Assembly: GCF_900104455.1 (NCBI RefSeq)
Contig: NZ_FNHB01000010.1
Coordinates: 62,001-126,000 of the forward strand
Reading direction: 5' to 3'
From: Dendrosporobacter quercicolus
Lineage (GTDB): Bacteria; Bacillota; Negativicutes; DSM-1736; Dendrosporobacteraceae
Length of the DNA: 64,000 nucleotides
The number at the start of each line of letters is the position of its first letter. The first letter of the stretch is position 1. Below are positions 34,436-43,123 of the stretch, one piece after another. A program made the position numbers and the translations under genes. Under the pieces are notes generated by a model that did not search any database, had not been told where the DNA came from, and worked only from the letters and a program-made list of their open reading frames with translations.

Positions 34436-35083
34436 ATGTTTGTAGCTAGCAGAATGACGCCTGACCCGGTTACTATAACTCCGGCTACTACGGTGGCCGA
34501 TGCGTCCGAATTAATGCGTACTCATAAATTCCGGCGGTTGCCGGTTGTCGCTGACAAAAAAATTGTTGGTATTGTAACAGATCGCGATTTAATGGAAGTA
34601 TCGCCGTCTCCGGCCACAACGCTGTCTATTTTTGAATTAAACTATCTGCTGGCCAAAATGCAGGTAAAAGATATTATGACCAAAAATGTGGTTACAATTG
34701 GCGTGGGGGCCACTGTTGAAGAAGCGGCCCTGGTAATGTATAACAACCGTATTGGCGGGTTGCCGGTGGTGGATGACAGCGGCCAGGTTGCGGGACTGAT
34801 TACGGAAACCGACATTTTTAAATGTTTTGTTGATATTATGGGCTTGCCAGGCGGTAAAACCAGGCTGACGATTGATGTCACCGACAAAGTGGGTGTTATC
34901 AGCGATATTGCCGCCGTGTTTACCGTACTGGATGTCAATATTGGCAGTATGGCAACCTATACGCTGCCGGATGGGCGGTATGAACTGGTAATCAGAACCG
35001 ATGCCGCTGATTTGGACGAACTGCTTAAGCGTTTAGCGGCTAAAGGCTATCCGGTTAGTCATGTGGTTAAAATCGGATCATAG
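34436..35083 (+). CDS. CBS-pair and ACT domain protein (AcuB-like)
   Basis: The 215-residue protein has two CBS domains (about residues 5-60 with MTPDPVTITP and GIVTDRDLME; about 75-135 with DIMTKNVVTI and GLITETDIFK) and a C-terminal ACT domain (about 140-212). CBS pairs bind adenine nucleotides and ACT domains often bind amino acids, so a sensor role is likely. Size and layout match B. subtilis AcuB, but no acuA or acuC is nearby. Location after the amino-acid transporter suggests a link to amino-acid status (inference). A TATAAT lies at 34387-34392. Confidence 0.85.
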   Translation: MFVASRMTPDPVTITPATTVADASELMRTHKFRRLPVVADKKIVGIVTDRDLMEVSPSPATTLSIFELNYLLAKMQVKDIMTKNVVTIGVGATVEEAALVMYNNRIGGLPVVDDSGQVAGLITETDIFKCFVDIMGLPGGKTRLTIDVTDKVGVISDIAAVFTVLDVNIGSMATYTLPDGRYELVIRTDAADLDELLKRLAAKGYPVSHVVKIGS

Positions 35084-35180
35084 CTGTTCATCGGCAGCCC
35101 ATGAGGTGCTGTTGTTTGGTGCGCCTGAAAACTTTATTGTATATTTACACCTTTTAGGAGGTATGTTAATATAATATCAT

Positions 35181-35270
35181 AGGGAACAGGCGGCCGGAAT
35201 TGCGGCGCAGCCGGGCATGAAGCAGCTGGAGATAACCTGCGGGACCTACTTGGGTTCTGCGGGTTTTTTG
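35181..35270 (+). promoter_or_regulatory. Probable NiCo (czcD-type) riboswitch
   Basis: The leader begins AGGGAACAGGCGGCCGG and includes GCGGCGCAGCCGGGCA, AGCAGCTGGA and AACCTGCGGGACC, resembling the G-rich conserved strands of the four-way-junction Ni/Co riboswitch. The 3' part folds as a terminator: AACCTGCGG (35234-35242) pairs with CTGCGGGTT (35257-35265), followed by T6. A cation-diffusion exporter follows at 35330, the classic target. Identification rests on remembered consensus and context; a covariance-model search is needed. Confidence 0.72.
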
Positions 35271-35329
35271 CGTTGTTAAACAGGGGTAACTGGGACCAAC
35301 ACAGATCTAATTTTTGGGAGGGATAGTGT

Positions 35330-36262
35330 TTGGTTGGAGAAAAAACGAAATTAAAACAACAGACGGCCAGGTTGTCAATTATATCCAATAGCTTGCTGGT
35401 GCTATTAAAATTAATTGTTGGGTTTTATGCCGGAGCCGTGAGTATTATTTCGGAGGCGGCCCATTCGGCTGTTGATTTAATTGCCTCCGTGGTGGCGTTC
35501 TATGCGGTTAAGAAATCCGGTCAGCCGCCCGACGGCAACCATGCTTATGGACACGGGAAATTTGAAAATCTGTCCGGAGCCGCGGAGGCGTTGCTTATTG
35601 TCGTTGCCGCTGTCTGGATTATCTATGAAGCCGCTGATAAATTTAATGCAGCACAGGCGCCGGCTTATTTGGAATATGGCATTGTAATAATGCTTGTCTC
35701 AATTATTGTGAATTACTGGGTTTCAGGGCGCTTGCTGAAAGTTGCTCACGAGACTGAGTCCCAGGCCTTAGAGGCCGATGCCCTGCATCTGCAGGCTGAT
35801 ATTTGGACATCAGCCGGAGTTTTACTCGGTTTGGTCATCATTAAGGTTACCGGCTGGGCCTGGGTTGATCCGGCAATCGCTGTTATTGTGGCGGTCATCG
35901 TTTTTAAAGCAGGCTATGACATGACAATCAAAAGTGTGCGCCAATTGACTGATGTAAGCTTGCCGCCGGAGGAAGAGAAACTGATTATCGATATTCTGAC
36001 CAGGCACAGTGCCGTTATTGCTTTTCATCGATTGCGGACCCGGCGTTCGGGCAGTTACCGGTTAGTCGATATGCATTTGGTTTTAGATAAAAATATGCAT
36101 TTGGATATGGCTCACGCAGTCTGTGATCAGCTGGAGGCTGAAATTAAGGCTGAACTGGGCTTGTGCGATGTTATTATTCATATTGAGCCCTGCGACTATC
36201 ATGAAGGCTTTGGGCATTGTCCGATTCCGGGCAGCCGTAATATCAGACGGCAGTTGTTTTAA
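35330..36262 (+). CDS. Cation diffusion facilitator exporter (CzcD-like)
   Basis: A 310-residue CDF metal exporter with six predicted membrane helices and a cytoplasmic C-terminal domain. Metal-site residues are visible in HSAVD (helix 2) and DALHLQAD (helix 5), with HAYGHGKFE between. It should export a divalent metal in exchange for protons. With the leader, Ni or Co is the favoured substrate, though Zn, Fe or Mn cannot be excluded from the protein alone. Start TTG 35330 follows GGGAGGG. Confidence 0.88.
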   Translation: MVGEKTKLKQQTARLSIISNSLLVLLKLIVGFYAGAVSIISEAAHSAVDLIASVVAFYAVKKSGQPPDGNHAYGHGKFENLSGAAEALLIVVAAVWIIYEAADKFNAAQAPAYLEYGIVIMLVSIIVNYWVSGRLLKVAHETESQALEADALHLQADIWTSAGVLLGLVIIKVTGWAWVDPAIAVIVAVIVFKAGYDMTIKSVRQLTDVSLPPEEEKLIIDILTRHSAVIAFHRLRTRRSGSYRLVDMHLVLDKNMHLDMAHAVCDQLEAEIKAELGLCDVIIHIEPCDYHEGFGHCPIPGSRNIRRQLF

Positions 36263-36299
36263 GGTCAATTTCAGAGTTTGCCAGATACTAGCGTTGAAT

Positions 36300-36347
36300 A
36301 AAAGGAGGCGCCTTAAAATGCAACAGCATTTTAAGGCGCCTCCTTTT
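36300..36347. terminator. Bidirectional terminator
   Basis: Perfect 22-bp arms at 36300-36321 and 36326-36347 (AAAAGGAGGCG... / ...CGCCTCCTTTT) with loop AACA, between convergent genes. Confidence 0.92.
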
Positions 36348-36408
36348 ATTCTTTCTTCCTGTACCGTAAGAATCGAACCGTCTGCGGTGTTTTGCCGCCC
36401 AGGGTCGA

Positions 36409-36876
36409 TTAGACTTCTTCCGTGTCGGAAACCTCCAGGTCTTCCGGATGTTCAGGCGGGCAGGGATAGGCGCAGTTTGGATCAAGCGGCGGCGGCGGGC
36501 AGAAGCAGGAAGTTTCCTGAGAACAATTTTTTAAAATACGCCGCAGAACTTCAAGCTCAATGAGCTGCTCGACTGTAAGTTCTTCTATCGGATCCTGAGC
36601 CATGCTGAAGATATCGATTGGCGCGCAGGTTACATTAAGGAATTCGGCCAGAAACGTAATTTTGCAGCAGAGGAGTTCCAGCAGAATATCAATGAGGGTC
36701 CCGGCCCGGTCAAACCGGATGACAGAGCGCTCGTAAATTTCAAAAGGGATGCCGGGCATCCGGCTGATTTCCTCGGCTGAACCGACCAATAAGCGATAAG
36801 AACTAACCAGTGATGTGAGATTGGGAACGATTGCATTTACGTCGGCGATAATTGTATTAAGAATTGGAGTAGCCAC
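36409..36876 (-). CDS. Unknown protein with Pro/Cys-rich tail
   Basis: I do not recognise this 155-residue protein. It has no signal peptide. The body looks helical (MATPILNTIIADVNAIVP; FDRAGTLIDILLELLCC), with an adjacent CC pair. The tail is unusual: NCSQETSCFCPPPPLDPNC, then CPPEHPEDLEVSDTEEV, giving several cysteines between prolines and an acidic end. GTG start 36876 has GAGGTGG six bases upstream, supporting a real gene. Cys/Pro-rich tails occur in some spore-coat or exosporium proteins, but this is only a guess. Confidence 0.7.
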   Translation of the reverse strand: MATPILNTIIADVNAIVPNLTSLVSSYRLLVGSAEEISRMPGIPFEIYERSVIRFDRAGTLIDILLELLCCKITFLAEFLNVTCAPIDIFSMAQDPIEELTVEQLIELEVLRRILKNCSQETSCFCPPPPLDPNCAYPCPPEHPEDLEVSDTEEV

Positions 36877-37056
36877 TTACAACCACCTCTTTGCCATTTG
36901 CTACATCATTGTATGCTGTGCGGCCCTATTTGGTTAATCCAACAGTAAAAATATCATACGGCAATTTGCCGGGCCATGGTATAATAATGAAAAGACAACC
37001 CCTGTGATACAGCTGGAAATGGGGACAGCTGCCCGGGACAAAGGAGGTGGCTTTGG

Positions 37057-37869
37057 TTGGACATACTTTCTTCCGATTTTTTATTGTTTATCGGTAATAA
37101 AGCATTGAGAATTTGCCTGATTTTGGCGGCGGCCGCGCTGGTACTGCGGTTTTTGCGGGACGTTGTCAGCCGACTGTTCGTTACCCGGCCGTCGGGCAAA
37201 ATATTTTATTTTGACGAACGGCGCGCCCGTACGCTGAGTATTCTGCTGCAAAGCATTATGCGGTATGTTATTTATTTTATTGCTATTATTCTGGTCTTGC
37301 AGGAGTTTAGCATTGATACGACTTCAATTGTAGCCGGGGCGGGCATTTTAGGACTGGCAATTGGCGTTGGGGCGCAGAGTTTGATTAAGGATTTAATTAC
37401 CGGATTTTTTGTTATTTTGGAAGATCAGTATGCGGTTGGCGATTATATTGCCAGCGGCGATATGACGGGAACAGTCGAGGAAATAGGTTTTAGAGTGACG
37501 AAGCTCCGGGATGCCAATGGCGTATTGCATATTATTCCGCATGGCCTGATTACCAAAATAACCAATTACACCCGCGGACATATGGTAGCGGCCGTTACTG
37601 TTCCGGTGGCTTATGAAGCGGATCTTAGCAAAGTTCTGGAATTGTTTGCAGAGGCCTGCCGGCAAGTCGGCTCAGCTATGCCAGAGGTGATTGACGAGCC
37701 GAAAGTGGTAGGCGTTGTCGAATTCCAGCCAGGCGGACTGGTAGCAAAAATTGTGGCTAAAACCGTCCCGTTAGAACAGGGAAAGGTGGAAGCGGCGTTA
37801 AGATACCGGATAAAAATATTATTTGATGAGAACGGCATACCAATGCCGACAGTCAGGCAAAATAGTTAA
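37057..37869 (+). CDS. Small-conductance mechanosensitive channel (MscS family, YkuT-like)
   Basis: A 270-residue protein with two N-terminal membrane helices, then the pore helix GILGLAIGVGAQSLIKDLITGFFVI and the beta domain (EDQYAVGDYI, GTVEEIGFRVTKLRD), all typical of MscS. It should open on membrane tension to release solutes on osmotic downshock. The start is TTG 37057 after AAAGGAGGTGG. The next gene (DUF951) starts 13 bases later. Confidence 0.92.
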   Translation: MDILSSDFLLFIGNKALRICLILAAAALVLRFLRDVVSRLFVTRPSGKIFYFDERRARTLSILLQSIMRYVIYFIAIILVLQEFSIDTTSIVAGAGILGLAIGVGAQSLIKDLITGFFVILEDQYAVGDYIASGDMTGTVEEIGFRVTKLRDANGVLHIIPHGLITKITNYTRGHMVAAVTVPVAYEADLSKVLELFAEACRQVGSAMPEVIDEPKVVGVVEFQPGGLVAKIVAKTVPLEQGKVEAALRYRIKILFDENGIPMPTVRQNS

Positions 37870-37882
37870 GGGGGCTGCAAAA

Positions 37883-38092
37883 GTGAATATTGTCCGCTAT
37901 GACATTGGCGACATTGTTAAAATGAAAAAAACTCATCCCTGCGGCTCCGACCGCTGGGAAATTATGCGTACTGGTATTGATTTTGGCCTTAAATGTGTGG
38001 GCTGCGGCCGGCGGGTAATGATTCCGCGACCGAAATTTGAAAAAGCAGTGAGAGCGATCGTAGAGAAAAAATTAGCTGACAGCCAATCTTGA
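37883..38092 (+). CDS. DUF951 family protein (YyzM-like)
   Basis: A 69-residue basic protein, MNIVRYDIGDIVKMKKTHPCG, with CVGCGRRVMIPR. The cysteines suggest a small metal-binding fold. Function is unknown; family members sit just before ychF/engD in many Firmicutes. Start GTG 37883 follows GGGGG; a longer in-frame ORF from 37823 would overlap mscS. Here ychF is 3.5 kb away because the pfl genes and a palindrome lie between. Confidence 0.85.
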   Translation: MNIVRYDIGDIVKMKKTHPCGSDRWEIMRTGIDFGLKCVGCGRRVMIPRPKFEKAVRAIVEKKLADSQS

Positions 38093-38094
38093 GC

Positions 38095-38124
38095 TTGACG
38101 TTTTAGGGGGAGTTCATTTATAAT
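38095..38124 (+). promoter_or_regulatory. Sigma-A promoter of the pfl operon
   Basis: TTGACG 38095-38100 and TATAAT 38119-38124 with 18-base spacing, placing initiation just before the riboswitch. Confidence 0.82.
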
Positions 38125-38140
38125 CAGGTTAGAAATTAAA

Positions 38141-38242
38141 AATTTAGCGATACAGAACTGGCGGATGAGTGGAGCACCACGTGGACTGTATCGTATTCAG
38201 CCGACCGCCTGGGCAGTTTTTTTATGCTCAGGCGGTTTTTTG
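38141..38242 (+). promoter_or_regulatory. ZTP (pfl-motif) riboswitch with terminator
   Basis: P1 is perfect: CGATACAG (38148-38155) with CTGTATCG (38186-38193). Inside are ACTGGCGGATGAGTGG and a GTGG-AGCA-CCAC hairpin (38169-38180). The invariant CCGCCTGGGCA is at 38205-38215. Its first nine bases also pair with CTCAGGCGG (38227-38235), forming a terminator with a following T-run. ZTP binding would hold CCGCCTGGGCA in the aptamer and allow read-through. ZTP signals low 10-formyl-tetrahydrofolate, which fits control of a formate-producing enzyme. Confidence 0.92.
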
Positions 38243-38295
38243 TTGTTCAGGAATTGTCTGGGTTGACAGAAACTGGAACATATGGAGGGGAAAAG

Positions 38296-40524
38296 ATGAC
38301 GAGCGCATGGCAGGGATTTACCGCGGGAGATTGGCAGAAAGTCATTGATGTGCGTAATTTTATCCAGTTAAACTATCAACCTTATCAGGCGGATGCGGGC
38401 TTTTTAGCTCCCCCCACAGTCAGGACACGGCTGGTTTGGGATAAATGCCGCCAACTGCTGCAGGAGGAAACCGTCAAGGGGGTATTGGATATTGACACCG
38501 GCAGAGTATGTACAATTACGTCGCATCAGCCGGGCTATATTGACAAAGACAATGAAGTGATTTTTGGTTTGCAGACCGATGCGCCTTTACGGCGGGGGGT
38601 CATTATAAGCGGCGGGGTCAGAATGGCGGAACAGGCCTGTGAAGCTTATGGCTATCAGCTTGATCCCCGGATCAGTGATATTTACCGGGAGCATTGTACA
38701 ACCCATAATGCAGCGGTTTTTCGGGCGTATACCGACGACATGCGTCAGGCCCGGCGTTTGGGCGTCATTACCGGCTTACCCGACGCTTATGGCCGGGGGA
38801 GGATCATTGGTGATTATCGGCGGGTAGCCTTGTACGGAATTGACCGGCTGATTGCCGGCAAGCAGGCGGATTTGGCCGGACTGGCCGGACAGCCAATGAG
38901 CGAGGCTGTCATTCGCAGCCGTGAGGAAATTAACAAACAAATCAAAGCCTTGCAGGATATGCTGAAAATGGCGTTAAGCTACGGGTATGATATTGCCAGG
39001 CCGGCCCAAACGGCTAAGGAAGCAGTGCAATGGGTCTATTTTGGCTATTTGGCCGGCATTAAGGAACAGAATGGAGCCGCCATGTCGCTGGGGCGGGTTT
39101 CGAGCTTTCTGGATATTTATCTGGAGCGGGATATAGCGGCCGGCGTACTTGATGAAAGCGGCGCCCAGGAACTGATTGATCAGTTGGTTATCAAGCTGCG
39201 GCTGGCCCGGCATTTACGCACACCTGAATATAATGAATTATTTGCCGGCGATCCGTTATGGGTAACGGAAGCCATCGGCGGTATGGGGCAGGATGGCCGG
39301 ACGCTGGTTACCAGAACCTCCTTTAGAATGCTCCATACGCTGTACAATCTGGGGCCTGCGCCGGAGCCTAACCTGACAATTTTATGGTCGCCGGCGCTGC
39401 CTGAGGGGTTTAAACAGTTTTGCGCCCGGCTGTCAATTGATACCAGTGCCGTCCAGTACGAAAATGATGATGTTATGCAGCCGGTTTATGGTGATGATTA
39501 CGGGATTGCCTGTTGTGTATCGGCAATGAAAATCGGCCGTCAGATGCAGCTTTTTGGGGCCAGGGCTAATCTGGCCAAAGCCCTGCTGATGGCGATTAAT
39601 GGCGGGCGGGATGAGAATACCGGCGAACAAATTGCACCGGTCTTGACGCTGCCCCAGGGCGAATATCTGGATTATGATCTGGTGCGGGCCAACTATTCCC
39701 GGGTCTTGGCCTGGCTGGCCGGATTGTATGTTAATACAATGAATATCATTCATTTCATGCATGATAAATATGCCTATGAGGCGTCCCAAATGGCGCTGCA
39801 TGACAGCAAGGTCGAGCGGCTGATGGCCTTTGGCATAGCCGGGCTGTCGGTGGCTGTGGATTCATTAAGCGCCATCCGCTATGGCCGGGTGCAAGTGGTA
39901 CGCAATGCCCAGGGACTTGCTACCGGCTTTATTGCCAACGGCGACTTTCCCTGCTTCGGCAATCATGATGCCCGCGTTGATTGCATGGCCAACGAGCTTA
40001 CCGGTGAATTTATCGCCGAGCTGCGCAAACATCCTGCTTACCGGGAGTCCTGCCATACCTTGTCGGTGCTTACCATTACCTCAAATGTCATGTATGGAAA
40101 AAAGACCGGAGCAACGCCGGATGGCCGGGCAGCAGGCGAAGCCTTTGCACCGGGAGCCAATCCGATGCATGGCCGTGACAGGCGGGGCGCTCTGGCCGCT
40201 ATCGGCTCAATCACCAGCGTTTGTTACGAGAACTGCCGTGACGGCATCTCCTATACCTTCTCGATCGTACCGGCGGCGCTGGGTAAAACGCAGGCCGACC
40301 GGGTGCGCAACCTTACAGCAATTTTAGACGGCTATGCCGAACATAACGGCCATCATATCAATGTTAACGTGTTTGACCGGTCCCTGCTGGAAGCTGCGAT
40401 GGCCGAACCGGAAAAGTATCCGCAGCTAACGATACGCGTGTCCGGCTATGCCGTCAATTTTGTTAAGCTGAGTCCTGCGCATCAGCGGGAAGTCATCAGC
40501 CGTACATTTTATCAGGCAGTATAG
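38296..40524 (+). CDS. pflB: Pyruvate formate-lyase (formate C-acetyltransferase)
   Basis: A 742-residue glycyl radical enzyme converting pyruvate and CoA to acetyl-CoA and formate. The paired catalytic cysteines are in GIACCVSAM (Cys 406-407) and the radical Gly is in RVSGYAV (about Gly 717). Length and both motifs match true PFL rather than diol dehydratase or choline lyase relatives, which have a single Cys. The ATG at 38296 follows GGAGGGG. It is controlled by the ZTP riboswitch upstream and followed after 4 bases by its activase. Confidence 0.94.
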   Translation: MTSAWQGFTAGDWQKVIDVRNFIQLNYQPYQADAGFLAPPTVRTRLVWDKCRQLLQEETVKGVLDIDTGRVCTITSHQPGYIDKDNEVIFGLQTDAPLRRGVIISGGVRMAEQACEAYGYQLDPRISDIYREHCTTHNAAVFRAYTDDMRQARRLGVITGLPDAYGRGRIIGDYRRVALYGIDRLIAGKQADLAGLAGQPMSEAVIRSREEINKQIKALQDMLKMALSYGYDIARPAQTAKEAVQWVYFGYLAGIKEQNGAAMSLGRVSSFLDIYLERDIAAGVLDESGAQELIDQLVIKLRLARHLRTPEYNELFAGDPLWVTEAIGGMGQDGRTLVTRTSFRMLHTLYNLGPAPEPNLTILWSPALPEGFKQFCARLSIDTSAVQYENDDVMQPVYGDDYGIACCVSAMKIGRQMQLFGARANLAKALLMAINGGRDENTGEQIAPVLTLPQGEYLDYDLVRANYSRVLAWLAGLYVNTMNIIHFMHDKYAYEASQMALHDSKVERLMAFGIAGLSVAVDSLSAIRYGRVQVVRNAQGLATGFIANGDFPCFGNHDARVDCMANELTGEFIAELRKHPAYRESCHTLSVLTITSNVMYGKKTGATPDGRAAGEAFAPGANPMHGRDRRGALAAIGSITSVCYENCRDGISYTFSIVPAALGKTQADRVRNLTAILDGYAEHNGHHINVNVFDRSLLEAAMAEPEKYPQLTIRVSGYAVNFVKLSPAHQREVISRTFYQAV

Positions 40525-40528
40525 CAGT

Positions 40529-41260
40529 ATGAGGGCTTTTTATCATTCAGTCGAGACCTTTGGCACAGTTGACGGCGCGGGGATCCGCTATGTATTATTT
40601 TTGGCCGGCTGTACGCTGGGGTGCGCTTTTTGCCATAATCCCGATACCTGGTCCAAGGGAAATAAGCTGATTTCAGTGGATGAGGTGCTGGCGGATTTAA
40701 GTCAATATCGCCGTTATTATGATCTTTCCGGCGGCGGTATCACGGTAAGCGGCGGCGAACCGCTGCTTCAGTCCGATTTTGTCGCCGCTTTATTCAAAGC
40801 TTGCCGGGAACAGGGTATCCATACCACGCTGGATACCTCCGGGTATTGCCCAGCCGGACATGCGGCTAAGGTTGCGCCCTATACCGATGCGGTATTGTTT
40901 GGCGTGAAAATTGCACCGGCGGAGCTTTATCCCAGGTTAACTTTAGGCAATGGGCGGACTGTTCTGGAAAATCTGCGCTACTTAGCCGCGCATACCGTCC
41001 TGACTGTACGGTATGCCGTCATTCCGGGAGTCAATAATTCGGCGGCTGATTTTACCCGGCTGGCCGGGCTGGTGCAAAGCCTGCCCCGGCCGGTTCCGGT
41101 AGAATTGCTGGCCTATCATACCCTGGGGCGGGGCAAGTGGCTTAAACTAGGTCTGGAATACCGGCTGGAAGGTGTTCCTGACGCCGACGGCAGCCATCTG
41201 ACTGCGGCCCGGCATATGCTGGCTGCCCATGGGATTACGGTTTTGCATCAGGAGTGCTGA
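40529..41260 (+). CDS. pflA: Pyruvate formate-lyase activating enzyme
   Basis: A 243-residue radical SAM protein with the CxxxCxxC cluster motif at Cys 28, 32 and 35 (GCTLGCAFCHNPDTW), followed by GGGITVSGGEPLLQ. It generates the glycyl radical on the enzyme encoded just upstream. The N-terminal SVETFGTVDGAGIRYVLF is characteristic of PflA, and no extra ferredoxin domain is present. Confidence 0.95.
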   Translation: MRAFYHSVETFGTVDGAGIRYVLFLAGCTLGCAFCHNPDTWSKGNKLISVDEVLADLSQYRRYYDLSGGGITVSGGEPLLQSDFVAALFKACREQGIHTTLDTSGYCPAGHAAKVAPYTDAVLFGVKIAPAELYPRLTLGNGRTVLENLRYLAAHTVLTVRYAVIPGVNNSAADFTRLAGLVQSLPRPVPVELLAYHTLGRGKWLKLGLEYRLEGVPDADGSHLTAARHMLAAHGITVLHQEC

Positions 41261-41306
41261 GTAAGAAGGCCCTTGCATTTGACAGCCGAATATTCTACAA
41301 TAAAGT

Positions 41307-41332
41307 AAAGACTTGGCATATGCCAGGTCTTT
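41307..41332. terminator. Hairpin after pflA
   Basis: AAAGACTTGGCATATGCCAGGTCTTT is a near-perfect palindrome ending in TTT, about 50 bases past the pflA stop. It is a plausible intrinsic terminator. Confidence 0.7.
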
Positions 41333-41344
41333 AGCATCGTTTGC

Positions 41345-41509
41345 TAGGGTGTGTCTTCAAATTGGCAGAATGGTCAATGGCGAGTGATTTTTGCGCCAGA
41401 CGAGGCAAAACTTTGCAGGAATAATGGTTCTTATTGCAAAAAGTTTTAACGAAGTATGGCGCAAAAAGCGCCGTCAGTGGCCGTTTTGATCGTTTGAAGA
41501 CACATCCTA
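41345..41509. repeat. 165-bp MITE-like imperfect palindrome
   Basis: The ends are inverted: TAGGGTGTGTCTTCAAA (from 41345) and TTTGAAGACACATCCTA (41493-41509). Inside, both arms carry TTTTTGCGCCA and AAAACTTT words in inverted order, so the whole segment can fold into one long hairpin. It holds no ORF. The form fits a small non-autonomous mobile element or extended palindromic repeat. It sits between pflA and ychF. Confidence 0.72.
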
Positions 41510-41569
41510 AACTGTCAGTTGCGGCAGGCAAGGAATAGGATAGATTAAGATAAGGTGGAGTAGAACGAA

Positions 41570-42673
41570 ATGAGCAATTTAGAAGTTGGTATTGTCGGTC
41601 TGCCGAATGTCGGTAAAAGTACGTTATTCAATGCAATTACGAAAGCGGGGGCCGAGGCGGCCAATTATCCTTTTTGTACAATTGAGCCCAATGTGGGTGT
41701 AGTCGATGTGCCGGATGAACGGCTGGCAAAACTGCTGGACATGTATCATTCCAAAAGAATTATCCCGGCGTCTATCCGGTTTGTCGATATTGCCGGTTTG
41801 GTCAAAGGGGCGGCCCAAGGCGAGGGACTGGGCAATAAGTTTTTGGCGCACATTCGCCAGGTTGATGCAGTGGCGCAGGTGGTGCGCTGCTTTTCCGACG
41901 ATAATATCACGCATGTTGAAGGGGAACTTGACCCGTTAAGAGATATTGAAATCATTAATACCGAATTGTGCCTGGCTGATCTGGATACTGTGGAAAAGCG
42001 GGCTGAGCGGGCCCAAAAGCTGCGCAAAAGCGGTGATAAAAAGGCGCAGGCTGAACTGAACGTTTTGACCAGAATCAGGGAGATGCTGGAACAGGCCCTG
42101 CCCGCCCGCCGGGTTGAAATGACTGATGATGAGGCGGCGCTCATCCGTGACCTCCATTTGCTTACCCTGAAACCGTTGTTGTTTGTCGCCAATGTCGGTG
42201 AGGACGAAGTGGCGACGCCGGATAAAAATCCTTATGTACAAAAGGTTCAGGAGTATGCCCGGCAGGAAGGCGCGGCGGTGATTGCCGTATCGGCCAAGGT
42301 GGAGTCGGAAATTGCCGAGCTGCCTGATGCTGACGCCAGGGAATTTTTGCAGGAGCTTGGTCTCGGTGAATCCGGACTGGATAAGCTGATTAAAGCCTCT
42401 TTCCGGCTCTTAGGCTTAATTACCTTTCTTACCGCCGGTGAGCAGGAAGTAAGAGCCTGGACCATTACCAGCGGTACTAAGGCGCCGCAGGCAGGCGGCA
42501 AGATTCATAGCGATATTGAGCGGGGCTTCATCCGGGCCGAGATTGTATCGTTTGATGAACTAATGGCGGCAGGCAGTCAGGCCGCCGCCCGGGAAAAAGG
42601 CCAGGTCCGTCTGGAAGGCAAAGAATATGTAATGAAAGACGGCGATGTTACCTATTTCCGCTTTAATGTATAA
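41570..42673 (+). CDS. ychF: Redox-regulated ATPase YchF (EngD, Obg family)
   Basis: A 367-residue Obg-like ATPase with GLPNVGKSTLFNAIT (about residues 8-22), DIAGLVKGA and a C-terminal TGS domain (REKGQVRLEGKEYVMKDGDV). YchF binds ATP and ribosomes and is linked to stress responses. It precedes rpsF-ssb-rpsR, as in B. subtilis. Confidence 0.95.
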   Translation: MSNLEVGIVGLPNVGKSTLFNAITKAGAEAANYPFCTIEPNVGVVDVPDERLAKLLDMYHSKRIIPASIRFVDIAGLVKGAAQGEGLGNKFLAHIRQVDAVAQVVRCFSDDNITHVEGELDPLRDIEIINTELCLADLDTVEKRAERAQKLRKSGDKKAQAELNVLTRIREMLEQALPARRVEMTDDEAALIRDLHLLTLKPLLFVANVGEDEVATPDKNPYVQKVQEYARQEGAAVIAVSAKVESEIAELPDADAREFLQELGLGESGLDKLIKASFRLLGLITFLTAGEQEVRAWTITSGTKAPQAGGKIHSDIERGFIRAEIVSFDELMAAGSQAAAREKGQVRLEGKEYVMKDGDVTYFRFNV

Positions 42674-42699
42674 TCCTGTAAAAAAACTTTTAGATTTTC

Positions 42700-42728
42700 T
42701 TGCTAATGCTTGGTGGTAATGCTATAAT
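42700..42728 (+). promoter_or_regulatory. Promoter of rpsF-ssb-rpsR
   Basis: TTGCTA 42700-42705 and TATAAT 42723-42728, spacing 17. The leader contains a GCTCCC-TTCA-GGGAGC hairpin just upstream of the ribosome-binding site. It could be an S6:S18 autoregulatory site, but I cannot confirm this. Confidence 0.75.
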
Positions 42729-42820
42729 ATATTAGTCTAAGACAAGTTAGGTTTCAAATTTATTTTGCAACCTTCCCTGCTCCCTTCAGGGAGCCATAGT
42801 CCAGAGGAGGAGGTGATTTC

Positions 42821-43105
42821 GTGAGAAAATACGAAGTCATATTCATTGTCAAGCCGGTTGATGAGGATACACTCAATGGCGTAATTGCAAAGTTTGAGAA
42901 TATCGTCACAAATAACGGTGGAAACATTGACAAGATTGATCGTTGGGGCAAGAAACGTCTTGCTTATCCGGTAAAGGACCTTACTGAAGGTTTTTACTGC
43001 TTATTCTACATTACCGCCGAGCCCAAGGTTGTTGCTGAGCTTGACCGTGTAATGAAGATTACCGATGAGATCTTGAAACACATGATTGTTAAAGAGGACG
43101 AATAA
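42821..43105 (+). CDS. rpsF: Ribosomal protein S6
   Basis: A 94-residue protein with the S6 pattern: [32 protein letters not shown] and a C-terminal [13 protein letters not shown]. It binds S18 in the 30S platform, whose gene is two positions downstream. GTG start 42821 follows GGAGGAGGTG. Confidence 0.96.
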   Translation: MRKYEVIFIVKPVDEDTLNGVIAKFENIVTNNGGNIDKIDRWGKKRLAYPVKDLTEGFYCLFYITAEPKVVAELDRVMKITDEILKHMIVKEDE

Positions 43106-43123
43106 GGGCCAGGGGGAATTGCC

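Noticed and set aside
36123-36563. 146-codon plus-strand ORF spanning the CDF 3' end, terminator and unknown protein
   Set aside because: It crosses a perfect 22-bp terminator and overlaps two better-supported genes.
38171-38187. parS-like CACGTGGA word upstream of pflB
   Set aside because: Only the core CACGTGGA is shared; the flanks do not match parS, and the word is part of the ZTP riboswitch.
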